Assembly (NCBI RefSeq): GCF_001676615.1
Contig: NZ_LYXZ01000008.1
Location: 17,907-81,906, forward strand
Length of the DNA: 64,000 bases
DNA from: Labrys sp. WJW
GTDB taxonomy: Bacteria; Pseudomonadota; Alphaproteobacteria; Rhizobiales; Labraceae
Reading direction: 5' to 3'
Below the pieces are notes generated by a model. The model made no database searches and was not told the origin of the DNA. It saw only the letters and a program-made list of their open reading frames with translations. This document shows positions 55,507 through 63,342 of this stretch, in pieces. The position numbers and the translations under genes were made by a program. How positions within the stretch are numbered: the stretch's first letter is position 1; the number at the start of each line of letters is the position of its first letter.

Positions 55507-55545
55507 GATGTTGGCTTCGCTGACGCCGTAGGCATCGTCGCGCCG

Positions 55546-55717
55546 CCCCTCACCGCACCTCTCCCCGTAAGAACGGGGCGAGGAGGCGCAAGCGTTGCGA
55601 TCGATCCTCGGACCTCTCATCTCGCCCGACGGTTGGGCGAGATAGTTTGCTGTCAATATGAAACGCACCGCCGAAGTCCCCTCGCCCCGTTCTTACGGGG
55701 AGAGGTGCGGTGAGGGG
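55546..55717. repeat. Long inverted repeat with 38-bp perfect arms
   Basis: The arms at 55546-55583 (CCCCTCACCGCACCTCTCCC...) and 55680-55717 are exact reverse complements. The 96-bp centre contains further CTCGCCC-type sequence. It lies between metW and the convergent methyltransferase gene and would form a large cruciform or RNA hairpin from either direction. It looks like a member of another dispersed intergenic family. Confidence 0.9.
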
Positions 55718-55760
55718 CAGCGCAACCTTGACGAAGAATCGAGTAAGCGGCAGCGCAGGC

Positions 55761-56510
55761 TCACGCCCCGCCGGCGACCCGCCCGGCCGCCGGGCTCGGC
55801 AGCAGCACCGGCGTGAATTTCGGCGACACGGCCCGCTTGGCACGGACGGTGATCGGGCGGAACACCTGCTTGGAGGCCTCCACGATGTGCACGCCGGCAA
55901 AGGGAGAGGCGAAGCGGGCGGCAAAACGCTCATAGGCGGGCGCGGAACGCAGCGCCCAGCCATGGAACATCGGCGGCAGATAGAGGGCTTCCGTCCAGTT
56001 CACCGGCGAGAACAGCGCATCGCGCAGCAGGCGGGTCAATTGCGGCCGGGAGAAGGGCCGGCCATTGCCGAAGGGTGTGGCATCCGAGCGCGCCCAGACC
56101 CCGCGCCGGTTGGGGGCCACCAACATCACCGTACCGCCGGGCGCCAGCACCCGCCAGATCTCGCGCAGCGTATCGAGAGCGGAATCGGCCTCCTCGAGCA
56201 GATGGATGGCCAGCACCCGGTCGAGACAGCCATCCGCCAGCGGCAATTCGGTCTCCTCGACCAGGGCGGCAGCGAGCGGACCGTTTTCAGGCCATTCCAG
56301 CACGCCCTGCGTCGCCGGATTGAAGGAGACGACGCGCTCGGCCTCGTCGCGAAACATGGTGAGATAGGGTGCGGCAAAGCCGATGCCGGCAACGCGCTGG
56401 CCGCGAAGATCGTTCCAGCGGGCTCGGATCTTGGTGGCAATCAGGCGGCCGGCCACGATGCCCAGATTGGTCGAGTAGAAGTCGCGGAGATCGACGACAT
56501 CGAGCGACAT
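55761..56510 (-). CDS. Class I SAM-dependent methyltransferase (type 11-like)
   Basis: This 249-aa protein starts MSLDVVDLRDFYSTNLGIVAGR, a start seen in a family of Rhizobiales methyltransferases. GQRVAGIGFAAPYLTMFRDEAERVV takes the place of motif I with a poorly conserved glycine loop (GIGFAAP rather than GxGxG). LPLADGCLDRVLAIHLLEEADSAL and IWRVLAPGGTVMLVAPNRRGVW are motifs II-III of Methyltransf_11. The second half is basic. The substrate is unknown. Confidence 0.9.
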   Translation of the reverse strand: MSLDVVDLRDFYSTNLGIVAGRLIATKIRARWNDLRGQRVAGIGFAAPYLTMFRDEAERVVSFNPATQGVLEWPENGPLAAALVEETELPLADGCLDRVLAIHLLEEADSALDTLREIWRVLAPGGTVMLVAPNRRGVWARSDATPFGNGRPFSRPQLTRLLRDALFSPVNWTEALYLPPMFHGWALRSAPAYERFAARFASPFAGVHIVEASKQVFRPITVRAKRAVSPKFTPVLLPSPAAGRVAGGA

Positions 56511-56700
56511 GGCATCAAGGGTCCAAACGGTGGCGGCGAGATTGATTTTGCAACGGCTGGAGACTGCCTGTCACCCGAGGTGAGGCCGAAGCCTGGATAT
56601 GGGCACGACGATCAGCCCTCGGCTCTCGTCACCCCCAATGAATGAGCCCTCTCCCATGCCGGGAAAGGGCTCACGGATCAATCGATCAAGAAAGATCGGG

Positions 56701-58245
56701 TCAGTTGGTCGCCGTGGCACCCTGCTCACCGCCCAGACCCAGCCAACGCTTGTAGAAAGGCTGCTCGGTCGGCGGGTTGGTGATCGCGGGCGGCAGTTCG
56801 GCCATCTGGGCGGCCGGCAACGCAGTCGCGGCCATCATCGGCTTGCCCGGCGTCAGCGTCTTTGCCTTGCCCTGCTTGGGCTTGGTGTCAGGCACCGTGC
56901 CGGTCTGGATCGGGTCAACCTTGATCGCCGTCACCGGGGAAGCCGGCTGCTCGGTCGGCGCGAAGCCCAGCCAGCGCGCATAGAAGGGCTGGCCGTCCGG
57001 TGCCGCCGAGGCCACCAGCTGGCTTGCCGGGGCACTGGAGGAGACCGGCGCCGCGGCCACCGCCACCGGCTTCTGCGGCATTGGAGCCGGGAACTTGCTG
57101 CCCATCAGCCGGGCATAGACGGCTTCCTGGCGCTTGGCGACAGCCTTCGGGTCCGCAGTGCCCTTGATCGGCTTGCGCGCCACGGCAGCTTCCGAATAGA
57201 GCAGGCTTTCGGCCGCGGCATAGGTCACGCGATGAGCGGCATTCGCATCCGCTTCCGTTGCCGGAGCGCCCGCGTCGTTGAGAGCGACCTCGGTCACGTC
57301 GACGCGCGAATAGCTGAAGGGCCGGTCCTTGCCGGGCACCGCCGATTGGTCGACAGCACGCGCGGTGAACACCGGGTTGGAACCACCATCCTGGTAGATG
57401 TAGTTGACGGCCTTGGTGCCGGAGGCAACCAGCGCAGTGACCTTGGCATCGTCACCGCGCCGCTTCTCGTAGACGGCGGCCGCCACATTCTGGCTGGCGG
57501 GAGCGATGCCGCAATCGGTGCCGCCATTGCCGTTGAAGACATAACGGCCCTTGCAGACATCGACCTTGACCGTCTGCTTGGTGACCTCGAAATTATCGGT
57601 GCCTTCCTTGAGGTTCTGCCAGAAGCCGATATTGGGGTTACGGCGGTTACGGGCCATGTTCTCGGGCGTCATGCGGAAGGGCAGCGACTGCACCTGGAAG
57701 GAAGCCTGGCCGCCCTGCAGCGCCTCGCGCGCCACGGCATAGATTTCGGCCACCTGCTTGTCGGTCATGGCAAAGCAGCCGCGCGACGAGCAGGAACCGT
57801 GCACCATGATGTTGCCGCCGGCCCGGCCGAGCTGGCGATCGAAGCTGTTGGGATAGCCGATGTCGAACGACAGGTAGTATTGCGAATTCGGATTGAGGCT
57901 GCTCATGCTCACGGCATAGAAGCCTTCGGGCACCTGACGGTCACCCTCGCTCTTCTTCGGGCCGAGCTGCCCCGACCAGCGGCAGACCGGATAGCTCTTG
58001 AGCAGGGCATAACGTCCGCTCGAGGTCTGCTTCCAAAGCTCGAGCTCGGACTCTTTCTTGTAGATGCGCACCAGGATGGGTGCGGAACGCGCCATGCCCT
58101 TGGCCTGCATTTCGGCAATCAGGGCCTGCGGCACCGGGCTAGTCGAACGAACACTTGCGCCATTCTGATTGGAACAGGCAGCCGCCAGCAAAAGAACCGG
58201 CACGGCCATTGCAATCTTGCGCATCAACTTGAAGTGAGCGGTCAT
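56701..58245 (-). CDS. YafK-like L,D-transpeptidase domain lipoprotein
   Basis: This 514-aa envelope protein has a lipoprotein signal (MAVPVLLLAAACS, Cys about residue 24). The YkuD catalytic domain spans about residues 50-200, with GGNIMVHGSCSSRGCFAMTDKQVAEIY containing the His and the catalytic Cys in the GCFAMTD form typical of the YafK/DpaA subgroup. Those enzymes crosslink peptidoglycan or release Braun-type lipoproteins. The C-terminal 200 residues are Ala/Pro-rich with two copies of QPFY-x-RWLG (near 430 and at the end). ATG at 58245 is preferred; ATG at 58224 is possible. Confidence 0.92.
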   Translation of the reverse strand: MTAHFKLMRKIAMAVPVLLLAAACSNQNGASVRSTSPVPQALIAEMQAKGMARSAPILVRIYKKESELELWKQTSSGRYALLKSYPVCRWSGQLGPKKSEGDRQVPEGFYAVSMSSLNPNSQYYLSFDIGYPNSFDRQLGRAGGNIMVHGSCSSRGCFAMTDKQVAEIYAVAREALQGGQASFQVQSLPFRMTPENMARNRRNPNIGFWQNLKEGTDNFEVTKQTVKVDVCKGRYVFNGNGGTDCGIAPASQNVAAAVYEKRRGDDAKVTALVASGTKAVNYIYQDGGSNPVFTARAVDQSAVPGKDRPFSYSRVDVTEVALNDAGAPATEADANAAHRVTYAAAESLLYSEAAVARKPIKGTADPKAVAKRQEAVYARLMGSKFPAPMPQKPVAVAAAPVSSSAPASQLVASAAPDGQPFYARWLGFAPTEQPASPVTAIKVDPIQTGTVPDTKPKQGKAKTLTPGKPMMAATALPAAQMAELPPAITNPPTEQPFYKRWLGLGGEQGATATN

Positions 58246-58581
58246 GAACCAGTGAACCCGTGCAAAGTCAGTAATACAGACTAAGGGACATTTACAGTCA
58301 ACGACCACTCGCCGCAAGTCATGGGCCGATCGTGGTTACGCAACAGCGTGAACGGACTCTTAACGGCACAATGCCTGATTCCACGCCCTGCCGATAGAGG
58401 CCTTCCACCGGAAACTGGCCGGGGACCCTATAGACTTCCTCGCGGCTCGACAAGCATCGGCGATGACAAATCCCGGATCGAGCAGGACAATGGGATGCGA
58501 CATGGAGTCTTCGTCGCCCCGAGTCCCAATGATCCCCCCTCTAATACTGCGTGTGAAGCGGCCTGATCCTGAGCCTTCTGA

Positions 58582-58599
58582 CTGTCATGGACCTGTCGC
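58582..58599 (+). promoter_or_regulatory. Pho box (PhoB-binding site) upstream of alkaline phosphatase
   Basis: CTGTCAT-ggac-CTGTCGC matches the two 7-base half-sites with 4-base spacing of the PhoB consensus at 13 of 14 positions. It lies 150 bp upstream of the alkaline phosphatase ATG, so the gene is probably induced by phosphate starvation. Confidence 0.7.
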
Positions 58600-58615
58600 A
58601 CGCCCTGGCTATCCC

Positions 58616-58710
58616 TAGCGCAAAGCGCGTTCAGGGGGAACGCGCTCTCTTCCAGCTCTTTGTTTCCACGCGTCTTTGCCAATGCGGCACCTTCGCCAAA
58701 CTGCAAGACG
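58616..58710 (+). repeat. 99-bp double-hairpin dispersed repeat, copy 5
   Basis: AGCGCAAAGCGCGTTCAGG with a facing GAACGCGCT arm, then ACGCGTCTTTGCC and a degenerate facing arm. It is situated between the Pho box and the alkaline phosphatase gene, hence within the presumed 5' leader. Confidence 0.8.
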
Positions 58711-58749
58711 CCTGAGTGCAAAGTCTGCTCGCATCGCGAAAGGATTGCC

Positions 58750-60522
58750 ATGCGCACGCTCCTCGCCGCTCTTGCGGTCACCACCATGCTGATCGGTCCC
58801 AGCCAGGCCGCAGGCATCTATCCGCTCGACCGCGCGACCATCCTGGCCGGCTCGCCCTTCGACTTCAAGGCCGAGTTCGCCGGCACGGTGAAGCCGGAGG
58901 ATGTGCGCGTCATCGTCAACGGGCAGGACTACAAGGGTGTGTTCGGCAAGGACGTCGAGTTCGTCGCCTCCGAAAAGGGCAAGGACGACAAGGATCTCGG
59001 CTCGGCGGTGCTGCTGCGCGGTCTCACCCTCAGCGTGCCCGGCAGCTACAAGGTCGAGGTCTCGGCCAACGGGCAGAGCCGTAGCGTGACCTGGGACGTC
59101 TTCGGCACCGCTGCCGTGCCCAAGGCCAAGAACATCATCTTCCTGCTCGGCGACGGCCTGACGGTCGCCAACCGCACCGGCGCGCGCATCATGTCCAAGG
59201 GCATGACCGAGGGCAAGGCCAATGGCCGCCTCAACATGGATGACCTCGATCACATGGCCTTCATCGGCACCTCTTCGACGGACGCCATCGCCACCGACAG
59301 TGCCAACACGATGTCGGCCTACATGACCGGCCACAAGACGGCGGTGAACGCTCTCGGCGTCTATGCCGACCGCACGCCCGCCAGCCTGGACGATCCGCGT
59401 GTCGAGACCATCGCCGAAGCGCTGCGCCGCACGTCCAAAAAGTCGATCGGGGTGGTCTCCACCGCCGAGATCGAGGACGCGACCCCGGCTGCCGTGGTTT
59501 CCCATACCCGCAAGCGCGCCGACAAGGCCGAGATCGTCGGCATGTTCTACGACGTAAAGCCCGAAATCATCCTGGGCGGCGGCTCTGCCTATTTCCTGCC
59601 GAAATCGACCACCGGCTCCAAGCGCAAGGACGACAAGGACTATATCCAGCTCTTCAAGGATGCCGGCTACACGCTGGCCACCGACAAGGACAGCCTCGCC
59701 GCGGCTTCCGGCACCAATACCGGCAAGATTCTCGGCCTGTTCCATACCGGCAACATGGACGTGGCGCTCGACCGCAACCTGCTCAAGAAGGGCACGGTGG
59801 GCAAGTTCCCCAACCAGCCCGGCCTGGTCGACATGACCCAGTCGGCCCTCGACCAGCTTTCCAAGAACCCGGAAGGCTTCTTCCTGATGGTGGAAGCCGC
59901 CTCGATCGACAAGATGTCGCATGCGCAGGATGGCGAGCGCTCGCTCTATGAAACCATCGAGTTCGACAAGGCCGTCGGCGCGGCGCGCGAATTCGCCAAG
60001 ACCCATCCCGACACGCTGATCGTCGTCACCGGCGACCACACCCACTCCATGTCGGTGATCGGCACCGTCGACGACAGCAAGCCCGGCACCGACATGCGCG
60101 AAAAGATCGGCATCTATGCCGATGCCGGCTTCACCAATTACGAGGACAAGGACGGCGACGGCTATCCCGACAAGATCGACCCGAGCAAGCGCCTGGCCGT
60201 CGTCTATGGGAACTATCCCGACCACTACGAAACCTTCAGCCCGAAGCTGGACGGCCCCTATGAGCCGGCCATCCAGAACGAGAAGAAGGAATATGTCGCC
60301 AATCCCGCCTACAAGGACGTGCCCGGCGCCGTCTTCGTCCAGGGCAACATCCCGCGCAACAACGACAGCACCGCCCACGCCGTCGACGACATCGTGCTGC
60401 AGGCCACCGGCCCGGGCGCCGAAGGCTTCAAGGGCTATCTGGAAGAGAGCGACGTCTATCGCGTCCTCGCCGACGCCTTCGCGCTCGGCGCCTCCGGCGC
60501 CCAGAAGGCCCAGATGCAGTAA
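58750..60522 (+). CDS. Alkaline phosphatase, secreted
   Basis: This 590-aa periplasmic phosphomonoesterase has a Sec signal peptide (LLAALAVTTMLIGPSQA). An N-terminal beta domain precedes the alkaline phosphatase fold beginning at AKNIIFLLGDGLTVANRTGAR near residue 125. The nucleophile serine is in ATDSANTMSAYMTGHKT near 180. FFLMVEAASIDKMSHAQDGE near 378 and TLIVVTGDHTHSM near 420 carry metal-binding Asp/His residues. It is longer than E. coli PhoA and resembles PhoA-like enzymes with an N-terminal extension. A Pho box upstream predicts induction on phosphate limitation. Confidence 0.94.
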   Translation: MRTLLAALAVTTMLIGPSQAAGIYPLDRATILAGSPFDFKAEFAGTVKPEDVRVIVNGQDYKGVFGKDVEFVASEKGKDDKDLGSAVLLRGLTLSVPGSYKVEVSANGQSRSVTWDVFGTAAVPKAKNIIFLLGDGLTVANRTGARIMSKGMTEGKANGRLNMDDLDHMAFIGTSSTDAIATDSANTMSAYMTGHKTAVNALGVYADRTPASLDDPRVETIAEALRRTSKKSIGVVSTAEIEDATPAAVVSHTRKRADKAEIVGMFYDVKPEIILGGGSAYFLPKSTTGSKRKDDKDYIQLFKDAGYTLATDKDSLAAASGTNTGKILGLFHTGNMDVALDRNLLKKGTVGKFPNQPGLVDMTQSALDQLSKNPEGFFLMVEAASIDKMSHAQDGERSLYETIEFDKAVGAAREFAKTHPDTLIVVTGDHTHSMSVIGTVDDSKPGTDMREKIGIYADAGFTNYEDKDGDGYPDKIDPSKRLAVVYGNYPDHYETFSPKLDGPYEPAIQNEKKEYVANPAYKDVPGAVFVQGNIPRNNDSTAHAVDDIVLQATGPGAEGFKGYLEESDVYRVLADAFALGASGAQKAQMQ

Positions 60523-60563
60523 GGCTTTGCCTGAAATAAACGAGTCGAATTGGCTCAACCTTT

Positions 60564-60652
60564 GTCATTGCCGGGCTTGACCCGGCAATCCAGCCCTCCT
60601 CCCGGCACTGAAGACGAGGCGGTTGGATGCCCGGGTCAAGCCCGGGCATGAC
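60564..60652. repeat. Dispersed palindromic repeat, GTCATTGCCGGG family
   Basis: The arms GTCATTGCCGGGCTTGACCC (from 60564) and the near-complement TGGATGCCCGGGTCAAGCCC to 60652 flank a 31-base centre. It shares the outer GTCATTGC with the GTCATTGCGAGC family but has a different stem. It lies 42 bp after the alkaline phosphatase stop and may end transcription. Confidence 0.85.
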
Positions 60653-60774
60653 AATGGCAGCGTTTCAGTTGTTGCCGACAACGCCTAATGATCGGACGGC
60701 AACCATCGGGCGGCTAGCCGCCCGATGGCGACGTTTCTCGAGAGCGCCGACCTCGGCCCGCGTAAGAGCCCACC

Positions 60775-61236
60775 ATGACGACCATCCCTTTCCTGTCCCG
60801 CCGCCATGTCGTGACCCTAGTCGGTCTGTCGCCGCTCCTTCTCGCGCGGCCGGCTCTGGCTGCCTCGCCGGCGACGCTCGGCTTCCCGGAACTCTATGGC
60901 AAGATCAGCGTGCTCGGCCTGGAATTCTCCGCCAAGGTCAAGGAACTCGACGGCAAGGACGTGGTGATGAGCGGCTTCATGGCACCGCCCCTCAAGGCGG
61001 AAGCCACCTTCTTCGTGCTCACCGAAATCCCGATGTCGATCTGCCCCTTCTGTTCCTCCGACTCGGACTGGCCCGACAATATCGTGGTGATCTATCTCGA
61101 CGAGAAGCAGACCTTCGTGCAACCCGGCACCCGGATAGAAGTGTCGGGACGCCTGGAGATGGGGTCCTGGACAGATCCGGAGACCGGCTTTCTCAGCCGG
61201 CTGCGCCTGCGCGACGCGCGCTACTGGGTGGTCTGA
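60775..61236 (+). CDS. Exported DUF3299-like protein, first gene of a His-rich ABC system
   Basis: This 153-aa protein has an export signal with twin arginines (LSRRHVVTLVGLSPLLLARPALA). The mature part resembles DUF3299-type periplasmic proteins: GKDVVMSGFMAPPLKAEATFFVLTEIP followed by SICPFCSSDSDWPDNIVVIYL, where the CPFC pair could bind metal or act in redox chemistry. An ATPase and a permease gene follow with 4 bp of spacing and a four-base overlap. A role in metal handling, perhaps zinc, is inferred from CPFC and the His-rich permease loop. Confidence 0.8.
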   Translation: MTTIPFLSRRHVVTLVGLSPLLLARPALAASPATLGFPELYGKISVLGLEFSAKVKELDGKDVVMSGFMAPPLKAEATFFVLTEIPMSICPFCSSDSDWPDNIVVIYLDEKQTFVQPGTRIEVSGRLEMGSWTDPETGFLSRLRLRDARYWVV

Positions 61237-61240
61237 TCCC

Positions 61241-61930
61241 GTGCTGGCGCTCGACCTCGAAGACATCGCCGTCTCCTTTCCCGGCCTCGCCGCCCCGGTG
61301 CTGCGTATCGAAGAGCTCTCCCTCGCGGCGGGCAGCCAGCTTGCCGTGACCGGTCCGTCGGGCTCCGGCAAGAGCACCTTCGTCAACGTCGTCACCGGTC
61401 TCGAGCGCGTCGGGCAAGGCCGGGTATGCTGGGGCGACACCGACATTGCCAGGCTGCCGGAGGGTGCCAGGGACCGCTGGCGCGGCCACAATATCGGCCT
61501 GGTCATGCAGGATTTTCATCTCTTTCCCGGCCTGTCGGCCCTGGAGAACGTGCTGCTGCCGCTGCGCCTGTCGGGGCGGGCCGGCAAGAGCGCGATCGAA
61601 CGCGGCCGCTCCCTGCTCGAACGGGTCGGCCTGTCCAGGCCGGATCAGGCGATCGACGGCATGTCCCGCGGCGAGATGCAGCGCGTCGCCCTCGCCAGGG
61701 CACTGCTGCGCCGGCCGGCCGTGCTGGTGGCGGACGAGCCGACCGCGAGCCTCGACGCCGCGAGCGGCGCCGTCGTGGGCGACCTCCTCATCGAGCTCGC
61801 CGGCGCGGAAGGCTCTACGCTCATCGTCGTCTCGCACGACACTGCGCTCACCAGCCGGCTGGCAAGGCGGCTGACGCTCGCCGCCGGCCGCATCACATCG
61901 GACGAGCAATTAAGGGCGCAGGCCGCATGA
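61241..61930 (+). CDS. ABC transporter ATP-binding protein (MacB/LolD-like)
   Basis: This 229-aa ATPase has Walker A in VTGPSGSGKSTFVN near residue 41, a Q-loop in GLVMQDFHLFPGLSALENVLLPL near 90, an ABC signature that deviates from the usual LSGGQ (GMSRGEMQRVALARALLRRP near 140) and Walker B VLVADEPTASLDA near 163. It starts with GTG four bases after the exported protein gene. Its partner is the overlapping permease gene, and such pairs usually act on periplasmic substrates without classical transport. Confidence 0.94.
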   Translation: MLALDLEDIAVSFPGLAAPVLRIEELSLAAGSQLAVTGPSGSGKSTFVNVVTGLERVGQGRVCWGDTDIARLPEGARDRWRGHNIGLVMQDFHLFPGLSALENVLLPLRLSGRAGKSAIERGRSLLERVGLSRPDQAIDGMSRGEMQRVALARALLRRPAVLVADEPTASLDAASGAVVGDLLIELAGAEGSTLIVVSHDTALTSRLARRLTLAAGRITSDEQLRAQAA

Positions 61931-63219
61931 TCCGCTTCATCCTCGCCGATCTGCGCCGCGTCTGGCCAGGGGCGTTGGCCGTGGTGCTGCTGGTGGCGCT
62001 GGCCACTGCGCTCGGCGTCGGCGTGGTGCTGCAGGAACGGGCGATGCGCCTCGGCAGTGCCCGTGCGGCCGACAAATTCGACCTCGTCATCGGCGCCGCC
62101 GGCAGCGAGACCCAGCTGGTGCTCTCCTCCGTCTTCCTGCAGCCTTCACCCTTGCCGCTGATGCCGGCGGAGACGCTGCGCAAACTCGCCGCCGATCCGC
62201 GCGTCGCCTGGGTCGCCCCGATCGGCTTTGGCGATTCCTATCAAGGCAAGCCGATCGTCGGCACTACCACGGCCCTGGTGAATGCTCTGTCCGACGGCCT
62301 TGCCGAAGGTAGAGCCTTCGCCGCCGAAGGCGAGGCTGTGGTCGGCGCTGCCGCCGGAATCCCGCTCGGCACCCGCATCAAGCCCTCGCACGGCATGGCC
62401 GAGGAAGGGGGCCACGCCCATACCGAACTCGCCTATACCGTGGTGGGGCGCCTGAAGCCGAGCCATACCGCCTGGGACAAGGCGGTCCTGGTGCCGATCC
62501 AGGCCGTCTGGCATCTGCACGGGCTTGGCCACACCGAGGAAGCGGCGGATCACGATGCTCATCACAAGCAGAAGGCATCCAAGCCCGATGGTGCCGAGCA
62601 TGGCGAAGCCGGCCACGAGGAGCATGAGCACGAAGGCGCGATCGATGCGGCGGCTCCGCTCGACGAGAGCTTTGCCAACACCGCCGCCGGTGTCCCGGCC
62701 CTGCTCGTCAAGCCCCGCACGATCGCCGACGCCTACAAGCTGCGCCAGGCCTATCGCGGCGAGGGCACGCTCGCCGTCTTCCCCGCCGAGGTGCTGACGC
62801 GGCTCTACGCTACGCTCGGCGATGCCCGTACCGTGCTGGTGGCGGTGGCGGCCGGCGCCCAGTTCCTGGTGGCGGCAGCCCTGATCTTCGTGACGGTGAT
62901 CCATGTCGGCCAGCGCCGGCGCCAGATTGGGGCGCTCCGGGCGCTCGGCACACCGCGCCTGACCGTTCTTAGCATCGTCTGGTCCGAACTCTTCGTCCTG
63001 CTGGCACTCGGCATCGGAGCCGGCTTCGCGCTCGGCTATCTCGGTGCCCTGACCATATCGGGCTGGGTGACGAGCTGGAGCGGCATGGTTCTGCCGGTGG
63101 CCTTCACGCGGGCCGATCTGGGCCTGGCTGCCCTGCTGGCCGGCTTCGCCGCCCTGCTCGGCCTGGCCCCCGCCTTACTGGCCTACCGGCAATCGCCGGC
63201 AGCCGCGCTAAGGGGGTGA
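61927..63219 (+). CDS. FtsX-type ABC permease with histidine-rich periplasmic loop
   Basis: This 430-aa MacB/FtsX-like permease has one N-terminal helix (WPGALAVVLLVALATALGVGVVL), a large periplasmic domain and three C-terminal helices (LVAAALIFVTVIHVGQRRRQIGALRALGTPRL and following). Within the periplasmic domain, about residues 155-240, histidines are very frequent (HGMAEEGGHAHTE, HLHGLGHTEEAADHDAHHKQ, HGEAGHEEHEHEG), as in zinc- or nickel-handling proteins. The ATG overlaps the ATPase stop (ATGA). Together with the CPFC protein this suggests a metal-related system resembling zinc-regulated ABC systems of other proteobacteria; that link is from memory and not certain. Confidence 0.92.
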   Translation: MIRFILADLRRVWPGALAVVLLVALATALGVGVVLQERAMRLGSARAADKFDLVIGAAGSETQLVLSSVFLQPSPLPLMPAETLRKLAADPRVAWVAPIGFGDSYQGKPIVGTTTALVNALSDGLAEGRAFAAEGEAVVGAAAGIPLGTRIKPSHGMAEEGGHAHTELAYTVVGRLKPSHTAWDKAVLVPIQAVWHLHGLGHTEEAADHDAHHKQKASKPDGAEHGEAGHEEHEHEGAIDAAAPLDESFANTAAGVPALLVKPRTIADAYKLRQAYRGEGTLAVFPAEVLTRLYATLGDARTVLVAVAAGAQFLVAAALIFVTVIHVGQRRRQIGALRALGTPRLTVLSIVWSELFVLLALGIGAGFALGYLGALTISGWVTSWSGMVLPVAFTRADLGLAALLAGFAALLGLAPALLAYRQSPAAALRG

Positions 63220-63239
63220 GGCGGAAACGCCTTGCCAAC

Positions 63240-63321
63240 GTCATTGCGAGCGTAGCGAAGCAATCCGAGAGCGACAGCCGATATTCGCGGCCCTGGATTG
63301 CTTCGCTACGCTCGCAATGAC
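63240..63321. repeat. Dispersed palindromic repeat, GTCATTGCGAGC family, copy 3
   Basis: Arms of 27 bases at 63240-63266 and 63295-63321 are exact complements and share the sequence of copy 1. It lies between the convergent ABC permease and accA genes. Confidence 0.9.
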
Positions 63322-63342
63322 GCGTGAATGGCCGCCCGCGTC

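Larger units (their letters stand above)
58246..58749. other. Intergenic region between the L,D-transpeptidase and alkaline phosphatase
   Basis: This 504-bp gap between divergent genes contains a Pho box (58582-58599) and the fifth 99-bp repeat copy (58616-58710). Nothing else could be supported. Confidence 0.7.
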
